Virus record (IMG/VR): IMGVR_UViG_3300049484_000138
Location: 1 to 20,068 of that record
Direction: 5' to 3' (one strand)
DNA: 20,068 nucleotides
From: a virus
Under the pieces are notes generated by a model. It saw only the letters and a program-made list of their open reading frames with translations, was not told the DNA's origin and searched no databases. The translations under genes and the position numbers were made by a program. Below are positions 13,713 to 20,068 of the stretch, piece by piece. The stretch's first letter is position 1. Each line of letters opens with the position of its first letter.

Positions 13713-14354
13713 ATGTCCTTACACCAGTTACAAAATCAGTTTACCTCAGACCAGGCGGTATTTCCTACATCCGGGCGTATATTCTATGTCGAAGAGATAG
13801 GATTTCTGCGGGCATGGGGTACCACAAAACCAACGGACGGGACTACAGGCTATGCCAAAAGCTGTCTGTTTACGCACATTGACGCCACTACGGATGCGAC
13901 CTTGCTTTATGTGAACAAAGGCGATAATACTTCCTGCGAATTTATAGCGCTTAACGAAGCTGGAATATCGTCAAGCTCAAGCTCACATTCTTCATCGAGC
14001 CACTCAAGTTCAAGTCATTCGAGCTTGTCTTCAAGCCATTCGAGCTCAAGCCATTCGAGCAGTTCGCATAGTTCGAGCAGTCATTCAAGCAGCAGCCGCT
14101 CAAGCAGTCATTCGAGCAGCAGTCACTCATCGAGCAGCCATAGCTCAAGCTCCCATAGTTCAAGCAGCCGCTCAAGCAGCCACTCGTCAAGTAGCCACTC
14201 AAGCTCTTCTCATTCATCGAGCAGCCATTCATCGAGTAGCCATAGCTCGTCACATTCGAGCTCCAGCCATTCATCGAGTAGCCACTCCAGTAGAAGTAGC
14301 AGCCACTCTTCGAGTAGCCACAGCAGCCACTCGAGCCAGAGCAGTTCAAGTTGA
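13713..14354 (+). CDS. decoration-like protein, paralogue B, with long Ser/His-rich tail
   Basis: The first 85 residues are a paralogue of the preceding 84-aa protein (FPTSGR...IG, AWG, GYxK, CLF, DATLLYVN conserved). From Ser86 to the end (residue 213) the protein is almost only Ser with regularly spaced His, mostly SSSSH pentads, with rare Arg, Leu or Gln. The tail has no hydrophobic core and should be extended and flexible. If the head domain sits on the capsid, every subunit would display a His-bearing hydrophilic brush that could bind metal ions or respond to pH. I chose the ATG at 13713 because it aligns with the paralogue start; an ATG at 13704 is also possible. A good intrinsic terminator follows. 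Function is inference. Confidence 0.72.
   Translation: MSLHQLQNQFTSDQAVFPTSGRIFYVEEIGFLRAWGTTKPTDGTTGYAKSCLFTHIDATTDATLLYVNKGDNTSCEFIALNEAGISSSSSSHSSSSHSSSSHSSLSSSHSSSSHSSSSHSSSSHSSSSRSSSHSSSSHSSSSHSSSSHSSSSRSSSHSSSSHSSSSHSSSSHSSSSHSSSHSSSSHSSSSHSSRSSSHSSSSHSSHSSQSSSS
13968..14351 (+). repeat. Ser/His pentad repeat region 1
   Basis: The coding DNA of the SSSSH tail of paralogue B, 128 codons. Serine is written with both AGC/AGT and TCA/TCG/TCC/TCT codons in irregular order and His with CAT and CAC, so the protein repeat is much more regular than the DNA repeat. The block contains the word CATTCATCGAGCAG (14211-14224), which recurs exactly in the tailspike linker at 17541-17554. Confidence 0.9.
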
Positions 14355-14376
14355 AAGGGTTAATATGTTTTTGACA

Positions 14377-14408
14377 GGGGGCTTGGAATGTCCAGCCCCC
14401 ATGTTTTT
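14377..14408 (+). terminator. intrinsic terminator after paralogue B
   Basis: GGGGGC (14377-14382) pairs with GCCCCC (14395-14400), extended by TGGA/TCCA (14384-14387 and 14391-14394) with one bulged T and a 3-nt loop. A run of five T (14404-14408) follows. This is the best intrinsic terminator in the window and would separate head genes from connector and tail genes. Confidence 0.8.
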
Positions 14409-14435
14409 ATCAATCAAACTCGAAAGGTTAATACC

Positions 14436-14912
14436 ATGAATGAAACAGTAGAATCAATATTTACGCAGATGTTCGCACCGGCAGAGATACCGCAGGAAGT
14501 GAAAACTCTCTATGAAAAGGTAAGGTTCTATGCCGACAGGATAGACCAGCCGATTATGCGGCCTCTCGACCTTGTTCTTATAGCGGCAATGGCAACGCCT
14601 GCCAAAACAGACCTCGAACCGAAACAGGAGAAAGTAATTCCCCCTGCTGTCGATACTTCCGAACCCGAACAAACCGAAGAGGCGACGCAGGCTAAGACGG
14701 AAACAGTTGAAACACTTGCGCCGCTTGGTCCTATGGATGTTCCGGCGGTTGTTAAGCCGCCCCAGGAGATAGAGCTTCAAAGATTGACTTACCATGAACT
14801 TCGGACTTATTGCAGGGATTCTTTAGGCTGGAATCCGAAGTTTATGACGAAAGCCGATCTGATAAACATGGTTGTTTCAGGTGAATATCTGAAACTCAGG
14901 AAGAAGAAATAA
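14436..14912 (+). CDS. hypothetical protein with SAP/HeH-like C-terminal motif
   Basis: 158 aa. The start is the ATG at 14436 with GAAAGG upstream. The N-terminal part is helical (VESIFTQMFAPAEIPQEVK, then LYEKVRFYADRI). Residues about 60-110 form a Pro/Glu/Thr-rich disordered linker. The last 40 residues (LTYHELRTYCRDSLGWNPKF, then MTKADLINMVV) have the helix-extended-helix pattern of SAP/HeH/Rho-N-like nucleic-acid-binding modules. It sits two bases before the head-tail adaptor gene and after the terminator. A role at the portal-DNA interface or as a head-completion protein is conceivable. I cannot name the family. Confidence 0.65.
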   Translation: MNETVESIFTQMFAPAEIPQEVKTLYEKVRFYADRIDQPIMRPLDLVLIAAMATPAKTDLEPKQEKVIPPAVDTSEPEQTEEATQAKTETVETLAPLGPMDVPAVVKPPQEIELQRLTYHELRTYCRDSLGWNPKFMTKADLINMVVSGEYLKLRKKK

Positions 14913-14913
14913 A

Positions 14914-15933
14914 ATGGCTGAATCAACGCTTAACATCACGTTCACAGAATTGAGAACTGAAATCGGCAGATTCTTGGGACTCGACCGGAGTTATGCCAAC
15001 TGGTCAGCCGATGAAATTCTCGATGTAACCGCTTGCATTAAAAGGGGATTGAGGAACTTCTACTTCCCGCCCCGGACTGATAACGCACAAGCCGCCCACA
15101 GATGGAACTTCCTTAGACCGAGAAGTACGCTTGTTATCTGGCCGGATGTAGTAGCAGCCGATGCCAAGACAATCAGCACGGCTGTTTACGCCTCTCCCAA
15201 TACCACAATAACGACAACAACGGCAGCGTTTTACCCGTCTATGGAAGGTAAATCCCTCGTCTGCGCAACAAGCGGCAATTCCTATACGATTGTTTCCTAT
15301 ACATCCTCGACCGTTGTAGTTGTCTCCGGGGATGCACATTTAGAGACTGGAGTTATTACAATCGATTCCAACGATTCGTTCACCCTGCCGTGGGATTTCG
15401 GCGGAATGAGCGGCGAAGGAAACTTCGTTTATGACCGTGATAGTAATAAGTTGGAAGTTATTACCGTAACGAGCGAGCAGCAGATACGGAGATTGAGGCA
15501 GAATGATATAACAGCGGGAACGCCCTACTGTGCTGCCATTGTTCCAAAGACGATGGCCGGCACTTCAGGGCAGAGATGGGAAGTGATGTTCCATAATCCG
15601 CCTGATACAGTGCTTACCCTGCATTACAGGTACTATATCCTGCCGGATGCGCTGGTACTTACCACACTCGAATATCCTTATGGTTCTGCTGCCCACTCCG
15701 AAACGATTCTCGAAAGCTGCCTTGCTGTAGCTGAGAGCCGCGAAAAGGAAGGAGGCACGGGTGAGCATCAGGCAAGGTTTGGTGGATTGTTAGTTTCAAG
15801 TATAGACCATGATAAGGGTCTTGGTGAGGCGATTATTCATTACGGATATAACGGCGATTACAGCGATGAAACTCATAACATGGTCAATGAGCATGATCTG
15901 TTCGATGGGACAGCAACTTTTAACGGAGCCTGA
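14914..15933 (+). CDS. putative head-tail adaptor (T7 gp11 / P22 gp4-like position)
   Basis: 339 aa. The N-terminal part (FTELRTEIGRFLGLDRSYAN, then EILDVTACIKRGLRNFYFPP) and the C-terminal part (SETILESCLAVAESREKEGG onward) are helical and resemble adaptor proteins that form a ring below the portal. Between them is a beta-rich insertion, about residues 60-230 (STLVIWPDVVAAD, TVVVVSGDAH, VITIDSNDSFTLPWDF, WEVMFHNPPDTVLTLHYRYY). A two-helix base with a beta-rich insert fits connector proteins that also contact the tail. The gene is next to the fibre genes, as in short-tailed phages. The assignment is from architecture and position. Confidence 0.65.
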   Translation: MAESTLNITFTELRTEIGRFLGLDRSYANWSADEILDVTACIKRGLRNFYFPPRTDNAQAAHRWNFLRPRSTLVIWPDVVAADAKTISTAVYASPNTTITTTTAAFYPSMEGKSLVCATSGNSYTIVSYTSSTVVVVSGDAHLETGVITIDSNDSFTLPWDFGGMSGEGNFVYDRDSNKLEVITVTSEQQIRRLRQNDITAGTPYCAAIVPKTMAGTSGQRWEVMFHNPPDTVLTLHYRYYILPDALVLTTLEYPYGSAAHSETILESCLAVAESREKEGGTGEHQARFGGLLVSSIDHDKGLGEAIIHYGYNGDYSDETHNMVNEHDLFDGTATFNGA

Positions 15934-15938
15934 AGATT

Positions 15939-16001
15939 AGTTTTGAGTTTTGAGTTTTAAGTTTTGAATTTAACTAACAACTAAAGACTAATGACTAAAA
16001 A
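15939..16001 (+). repeat. nine in-phase heptamers, two repeat types
   Basis: The 86-bp gap between the adaptor and the next gene is nearly all 7-bp units. They run AGTTTTG, AGTTTTG, AGTTTTA, AGTTTTG, AATTTAA, then CTAACAA, CTAAAGA, CTAATGA, CTAAAAA, all in one phase from 15939. AAGTTTT (15959-15965) can pair with AAAACTT (15998-16004), giving a weak AT hairpin just before the ribosome-binding site of the next gene. Confidence 0.75.
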
Positions 16002-16019
16002 CTTCCTGAAAGGATAACT

Positions 16020-16307
16020 ATGGCAAAGCAGATTGAACAGCGAAGCATCGAGTTGGAGCCGCCTCTTGCCGGTGTATCAGAGAACCTGGCCTTTGAACAG
16101 AAGCCGCCGTTTACTACGCCCGTATGCATGAACATGAGGCCGTATGACCCGGATCAGGAAAGAGCGCGAATGGGTCAAAGGCCGGGTACTGTAAAGGCTT
16201 ATACAACGCAGATAGGCGGCGATTATCCTGTGGTAAAGATGACTTCAATATCGAACACGTTTATTCAGCCGGTAGAAGGTGAAGGCGGTGGGGGATTGCC
16301 AACGTAA
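16020..16307 (+). CDS. small tail-region protein (95 aa), possibly truncated nozzle-like
   Basis: Starts after a good AGGA site. The sequence contains PVCMNMRPYDPDQERARMGQ followed by RPGTVKAY. A similar NVRPYD...R.R.GQRPG element occurs, as I recall, near the N-terminus of large short-tail tube (nozzle) proteins of environmental phages. Here the protein stops after 95 residues in a Gly-rich end (EGEGGGGLPT) instead of continuing for hundreds of residues. It could be a shortened relative, a chaperone-like N-terminal piece, or an unrelated small fibre-attachment protein. No membrane segment or signal is present. Confidence 0.6.
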   Translation: MAKQIEQRSIELEPPLAGVSENLAFEQKPPFTTPVCMNMRPYDPDQERARMGQRPGTVKAYTTQIGGDYPVVKMTSISNTFIQPVEGEGGGGLPT

Positions 16308-16308
16308 G

Positions 16309-16995
16309 ATGCCTACGCCTGTTTATAAATTCCGAAACGTTCAGAATAATGGTATTTGGCCTGTCGGGGGGACTTATACTTTAGAAGTATGGGTATGGTA
16401 TCCTGATTTATCCCCAGCACTTCCTCCGTTAGACATCTTAAATGCCATGCGCTACGTTGGCGGATTAGAAATTGGCAACAAAGTTTTACTTCCAGCAGAT
16501 TATATCTTACCCCCGGAACAACCTCCTTATATTTTTGTAGAGTTAGACGAAACTGGTACTGAGGGTGTTGAGATTGTTGGTTTAGGTGAGGAAGGTGATT
16601 ATGAAACTGGTTTTTGGCAAGAAGTTCAGGTACATATTTCCGAAGGTACACCTCTTGGCGGTTACAAATTCGTTTATCGAGGGCTTTCAGGTGTAAATGT
16701 TGGTGGTTACTGGGTCTGGAGTGTGTATGACTATCAGACTCAATATATTGAAATTGCTTTAGCTGATTCAATACCACCACCCCCAGACCCTATCATTCCC
16801 CCTGTGCCTGAAGAAGACCCGGAAGTTGTGAACGATGATTTATTCTGGATTCCCGGACACTGGGACGGTGACGTTTATACACCGCCTACATGGGGAGAAA
16901 CGCCGGGTAATTACGTAGCGGCGGGCGGCGGTCGATACAACCAGAACCTTGTTGTTGCCGGTCGTAATCTTGTCTATTACGAGGAGTTCTCATAA
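16309..16995 (+). CDS. fibre-like tail protein with shared terminal tags
   Basis: 228 aa from the ATG at 16309; an in-frame GTG at 16279 overlapping the previous gene is the alternative. The N-terminus has YKFRNVQNNGIW, a tag repeated at the start of the gene entering at 20034. The body is rich in aromatic residues and beta strands (TYTLEVWVWYPDL, GGYWVWSVYDYQTQYIE). A Pro-rich linker follows (PPPPDPIIPPVPEEDPE). The C-terminus ends with GGGRYNQNLVVAG then RNLVYYEEFS, a tag shared with the end of the tailspike gene. The domain order suggests a modular virion fibre whose tags attach or fold it while the middle varies. The stop overlaps the next ATG by one base (TAATG). Confidence 0.7.
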   Translation: MPTPVYKFRNVQNNGIWPVGGTYTLEVWVWYPDLSPALPPLDILNAMRYVGGLEIGNKVLLPADYILPPEQPPYIFVELDETGTEGVEIVGLGEEGDYETGFWQEVQVHISEGTPLGGYKFVYRGLSGVNVGGYWVWSVYDYQTQYIEIALADSIPPPPDPIIPPVPEEDPEVVNDDLFWIPGHWDGDVYTPPTWGETPGNYVAAGGGRYNQNLVVAGRNLVYYEEFS

Positions 16996-19900
16996 TGGCT
17001 ATAGATGTAGGGTCAGAAGCAATTATCAGGTCGAATGCAGGATTAAATGCTCAGACTATTATAGATTTAGCTAATCCTGCAAATGCTTCTGGTGCGATTA
17101 CTTCTGTCGAGATATATCTGGCAACAGGTTGTTCAAACGCTAAAATTGGTACATTTTACAATACAGGGGGGAACAATTATAAATGTAGAGATTCAGCAGA
17201 TATAGCTTCGATAACGGGCGGGTCAAAACAAACCATAAGTGGATTATCTATAGATGTCCAATCTGGTGACTATATCGGAATGTATCTTCCAGAAGGAGCG
17301 ATACGCACTTCCCTTTCTGGTGGTTCTGGTGTTATGTATGTATCAGGGGAATATTCCGACGCAAACGATGAAACTACGTATTCATTATATTCTGGTTGGG
17401 CTATAAGCCTCTATGGTATAGGCACAGAAATAGCTTCATCTTCAAGCAGTAGTCGCAGCAGTTCATCCCATAGTTCAAGTTCCCATAGTTCGTCTCACAG
17501 CAGTTCGTCACACAGTTCCTCAAGCCGTTCGTCAAGCAGCCATTCATCGAGCAGTCATAGCAGTTCAAGCTCGTCGAGGTCGAGTAGCCATAGCTCATCG
17601 AGTCACAGTTCAAGCTCACACAGCAGCAGCTCGCAAAGTTCGAGTCACTCAAGCAGCTCACACAGCAGTTCAAGCCACTCCTCTTCGAGCCATAGTTCCT
17701 TGAGTAGCTCACATAGTTCATCATCACACAGTAGCAGCTCGCATTCGAGTTCGTCCCATAGTAGTAGCAGTCACAGTTCAGCACCGTCGAGCAGTCATTC
17801 ATCAAGTTCGCATTCGAGTTCATCGCATAGCAGTTCTTCGCATAGTTCAAGCAGTCGCAGCAGCAGCCATTCAAGTAGTTCACATAGTAGCAGTTCGGGT
17901 ACAGGTGCATATACTCCGCCTATTGGAATTCCCGCGCCTCCGTTCGGGATTGAAGAAACATACAGGATGTATGATGACCCTGCAAAATGGAATCCTGCTT
18001 TAGCAAGTGTCGGTGCATACCACGAAAGCGATTCCGGTGGATACTATACCCATTATATCGACTCAACTGCTCCCGGAGCAACGGATACAGGCCGTCCCTA
18101 CGGTACTAAAGCTGATCCGAGAAAAACCATACCACTATCTTTGCCTGCAGGAAGTATCTGTGAAGTACATTCAGCTAACGACAATAAAACAGGAATTAAT
18201 TGGTTGGGAGGTTTAGGCACTGAAGATTATCCTATTTTTTTAAGGGGTCTTGGGGCAAGTGTTACTCAGATTAATAGTTATTTCAAACTTGGAACATATA
18301 CAAACACAGATTATTTTATACTTGAAGGCATTAAGTTCAAAGGAGGTAGTCTTACAGGCAGGTTATATAATCAATCAACACATGTAAATAACCATATTGC
18401 AGTAAGAAACTGTGAGTTTGTTGGAGGTGGTTTACAGGCTAATACAGGTTCAAATCCAAATAGCCAAAACAATATTGTATTTTATAGAAATTCTATACAT
18501 GACTCCGGTGATTGGATGGCTATTTTTGGAGGGGATGAAGATATTGGAGGTATGCAGGTTGGAACTGATGGTTATGGTTGTACAAGTTATGTATGGTTCT
18601 TAGAGAATATATGCTATCATAATCAATATGATGCAATTCAAGTAAGGTCTGGTAATCAAACACCAGATAGTTCTCTCGTTAGTCATCATATCTATATTGG
18701 CCGGAATATTGCTTACGAAAATATCCAGCCTGCCTTTTGGACTAAGACGGCAAGGGACGTCGTATTCTCACAGAATATTGCATATAATCATAAGTACGAT
18801 ACTGATTGGGGTTCTGTTAATGCAGGTTTTGGACTTCAGTATGCACCTGTTCGTGTATGGTACTTATTCAATAGAAGTTATGGCAACCATAACGGATTTA
18901 GATTCGCTTCTTATGGTGGGCAAGATGGGTACAGAGATGAGATATATTGCATAGGTAATGTTGTTTATGATTGCAATGGTTATTCATATTCATCTAATCC
19001 AGATAAGCATGTTACAGAAGATTATGGAACGGGATTCTTACTTAATGCGGCTAAATCTGTAACAGGTCAACCAATATTCATGTTGAATACTATATATAAC
19101 GTCGCAAGCGGTTTTGGAAATCAATTTGGTAATTCTGAAGCTAATATCTTTAACAATATTATTGCTGCATATAATCAAACTGGAAGTCAGGAATCTGGGC
19201 CTGAAGTAGCAGATTACGATGATTATCAACCAGGGCATACAGCAGTGCATTTCGATATATCGGCAACGGCATTGGCATCGTATTTTGATTATAATCTTAT
19301 AGACGGCAGTGGCGGGATTCAATGGGGACAACCTGACGGAACAATGTATGCAAATCTCGCTGCTTTCATAGCCGGAACTACACAGGGAGACCACTGTGTA
19401 GAAGCAGACCCGTTGTTTGTTGACGCTGAAAACCATGATTTTAATTTACAGGCAACAAGTCCGGCTTTGAGTATGTCATTGAGCGAAGATGTTCAGACAG
19501 CACTCGACCGCTTCTTTGAATTATACGGGATAGATATAAGTTCTTATGTTGAGGCATTATTTACATCAGGTATTCAGTATGCACCGGATGAAGCAGGAAC
19601 ATCTTCCTCACAAGGCAGTTCAAGTTCACGGTCAAGCAGCCACTCATCATTAAGTTCGCGTTCGAGTTCGCACAGCAGCTCGTCGCATTCATCGAGTTCG
19701 CACAGCAGTTCGAGCAGTCATTCGTCATCAGGCAGTTCGAGGTCAAGTAGTCATTCATCATCGAGCCATTCAAGCTCGTCTCATTCGAGTTCTCATTCAT
19801 CAAGCTCTCATTCGTCCAGCTCCCAGAGCAGCTCGACAAGCCCGCTTGAGCCTGGGAATGTTTCAAACTTTCCTGCTACAAGAGCTGACGATTATGACCC

Positions 19901-20033
19901 TGACCTTGTATTCGACGAAATTACCGGGACGTGGGTTACGGACGAAGAGCTACTCTTAAAAGGCGGTTCAAGATACAGAACTCAGTTTGTTTGCGTAGGT
20001 AAGTCTCTTATCTATTATGAGGAGATAACTTAA
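16995..20033 (+). CDS. beta-helix tailspike with two Ser/His linkers
   Basis: 1012 aa. Domain order: residues 1-147, a beta-sandwich, carbohydrate-binding-like (SGAITSVEIYLATG, GTFYNTGGNNYKCRD, GLSIDVQSGDYIGMYL). Residues 148-301, Ser/His linker 1. About 302-868, a right-handed beta-helix of the pectate-lyase-like superfamily, with repeated short strands and Asn/His turns (NIVFYRNSIHDSG, VWFLENICYHNQYDAI, IYIGRNIAYEN, IFNNIIAAYN) and the end signature DPLFVDAENHDFNLQATSPA. Residues 870-949, Ser/His linker 2. Then a small C-terminal domain ending GGSRYRTQFVCVG then KSLIYYEEIT. Beta-helix tailspikes bind and often cleave surface polysaccharide; the catalytic residues cannot be picked out. The ribosome-binding site lies in the last codons of the preceding gene. 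Confidence 0.85.
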   Translation: MAIDVGSEAIIRSNAGLNAQTIIDLANPANASGAITSVEIYLATGCSNAKIGTFYNTGGNNYKCRDSADIASITGGSKQTISGLSIDVQSGDYIGMYLPEGAIRTSLSGGSGVMYVSGEYSDANDETTYSLYSGWAISLYGIGTEIASSSSSSRSSSSHSSSSHSSSHSSSSHSSSSRSSSSHSSSSHSSSSSSRSSSHSSSSHSSSSHSSSSQSSSHSSSSHSSSSHSSSSHSSLSSSHSSSSHSSSSHSSSSHSSSSHSSAPSSSHSSSSHSSSSHSSSSHSSSSRSSSHSSSSHSSSSGTGAYTPPIGIPAPPFGIEETYRMYDDPAKWNPALASVGAYHESDSGGYYTHYIDSTAPGATDTGRPYGTKADPRKTIPLSLPAGSICEVHSANDNKTGINWLGGLGTEDYPIFLRGLGASVTQINSYFKLGTYTNTDYFILEGIKFKGGSLTGRLYNQSTHVNNHIAVRNCEFVGGGLQANTGSNPNSQNNIVFYRNSIHDSGDWMAIFGGDEDIGGMQVGTDGYGCTSYVWFLENICYHNQYDAIQVRSGNQTPDSSLVSHHIYIGRNIAYENIQPAFWTKTARDVVFSQNIAYNHKYDTDWGSVNAGFGLQYAPVRVWYLFNRSYGNHNGFRFASYGGQDGYRDEIYCIGNVVYDCNGYSYSSNPDKHVTEDYGTGFLLNAAKSVTGQPIFMLNTIYNVASGFGNQFGNSEANIFNNIIAAYNQTGSQESGPEVADYDDYQPGHTAVHFDISATALASYFDYNLIDGSGGIQWGQPDGTMYANLAAFIAGTTQGDHCVEADPLFVDAENHDFNLQATSPALSMSLSEDVQTALDRFFELYGIDISSYVEALFTSGIQYAPDEAGTSSSQGSSSSRSSSHSSLSSRSSSHSSSSHSSSSHSSSSSHSSSGSSRSSSHSSSSHSSSSHSSSHSSSSHSSSSQSSSTSPLEPGNVSNFPATRADDYDPDLVFDEITGTWVTDEELLLKGGSRYRTQFVCVGKSLIYYEEIT
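17436..17897 (+). repeat. Ser/His pentad repeat region 2 (tailspike linker 1)
   Basis: 154 codons, nearly all Ser with His every fourth or fifth residue and occasional Arg, Gln, Leu, Ala or Pro. It joins the N-terminal beta-sandwich to the beta-helix. Serine codons of both the AGY and TCN kinds are mixed. It shares an exact 14-base word with repeat region 1. Confidence 0.9.
19602..19841 (+). repeat. Ser/His pentad repeat region 3 (tailspike linker 2)
   Basis: 80 codons of the same Ser/His type, with Arg, Gly, Gln, Leu and Thr interruptions. It joins the beta-helix to the short C-terminal tag domain. It shares an 11-base word (CATTCATCGAG, 19686-19696) with regions 1 and 2. Confidence 0.9.
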
Positions 20034-20068
20034 TTGAATCATATAAGAAACATCCAGAACGATGGTAT
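20034..20068 (+). CDS. start of another fibre-like gene (partial, runs off window)
   Basis: The frame opens with TTG at 20034, directly after the tailspike stop, with GAGGAG (20019-20024) nine bases upstream. The first residues are MNHIRNIQNDG, matching the FRNVQNNG tag at the N-terminus of the 16309 gene. It is probably a paralogous fibre component. Only 11 full codons are visible. Confidence 0.6.
   Translation, partial: MNHIRNIQNDG

Noticed and set aside
13951-14349. Long antisense open frame across the Ser/His tail, rich in Ser, Cys, Asn, Gly and Tyr
   Set aside because: It is the complement of mixed Ser and His codons, which rarely create stops on the other strand. It has no start signal and no protein-like composition. 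The same applies to 17401-17910 and 19561-19866.
14371-14376. Perfect TTGACA just before the terminator, as a promoter for the 14436 gene
   Set aside because: The expected -10 position falls in the GC-rich terminator stem and contains no TATAAT-like sequence.
17436-17897. Could the short DNA repeats be a CRISPR array
   Set aside because: There are no constant-length repeats with unique spacers, and the whole stretch is open in frame as Ser/His codons within a larger gene.
16995-20033. Diversity-generating retroelement target in the tailspike
   Set aside because: No reverse transcriptase, template repeat or adenine-biased variable copy is seen in the window.

Overview
The window is the virion-assembly end of a tailed double-stranded DNA phage (Caudoviricetes), free or as a prophage fragment. 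Terminase, portal, scaffold, capsid and connector genes follow in the standard order. No integrase, replication gene, tRNA or host housekeeping gene is visible. The head-tail adaptor-like gene is followed almost directly by fibre/spike genes, with no tape measure or tail-tube gene between. That suggests a short-tailed (podovirus-like) particle, but it is an inference. The host cannot be named from the sequence. Strong GGAG/AAAGG ribosome-binding sites and tightly overlapping genes are typical of a bacterial phage.

Layout. 1-374 is AT-rich leader without a convincing gene. A small plus-strand gene (375-557) converges on a minus-strand accessory operon that reads from about 4978 down to 541. 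In order of transcription the operon holds a small ORF, a lipoprotein, a Gp37/Gp68-type (DUF5131) protein with a CX6CX2C cluster, a small J-domain protein, a hypothetical, a beta-class N4/N6 DNA methyltransferase, a small Nmad1/MazG-like protein and a short C5-cytosine methyltransferase. Most junctions are ATGA or short overlaps, so the block is probably co-transcribed. It looks like a DNA-modification and host-takeover module.

The divergent region 4979-5080 carries phased CTTATA repeats and an 18-bp palindrome and probably controls both arms. The plus-strand arm then reads: small terminase candidate, large terminase, 62-aa protein, portal, small membrane protein, zinc-ribbon protein, 59-aa basic protein (9857-10036), scaffold-like acidic protein, major capsid, decoration/cement protein, a tandem pair of paralogous decoration-like proteins (the second with a Ser/His-rich tail of about 128 residues), a protein with a SAP/HeH-like C-terminus, the head-tail adaptor, a 95-aa protein, a fibre-like protein, a 1012-aa beta-helix tailspike with two Ser/His-rich linkers, and the start of another fibre gene at the window edge.

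The most unusual content is a family of low-complexity (SSSSH)n segments in three places in two predicted virion proteins, encoded with well-mixed synonymous codons. Around them the fibre genes appear modular. They share an RN(V/I)QN(N/D)GI N-terminal tag and a GG-RY...YYEE C-terminal tag. The Glu-Glu codons of the C-terminal tag also form the ribosome-binding site of the next gene.
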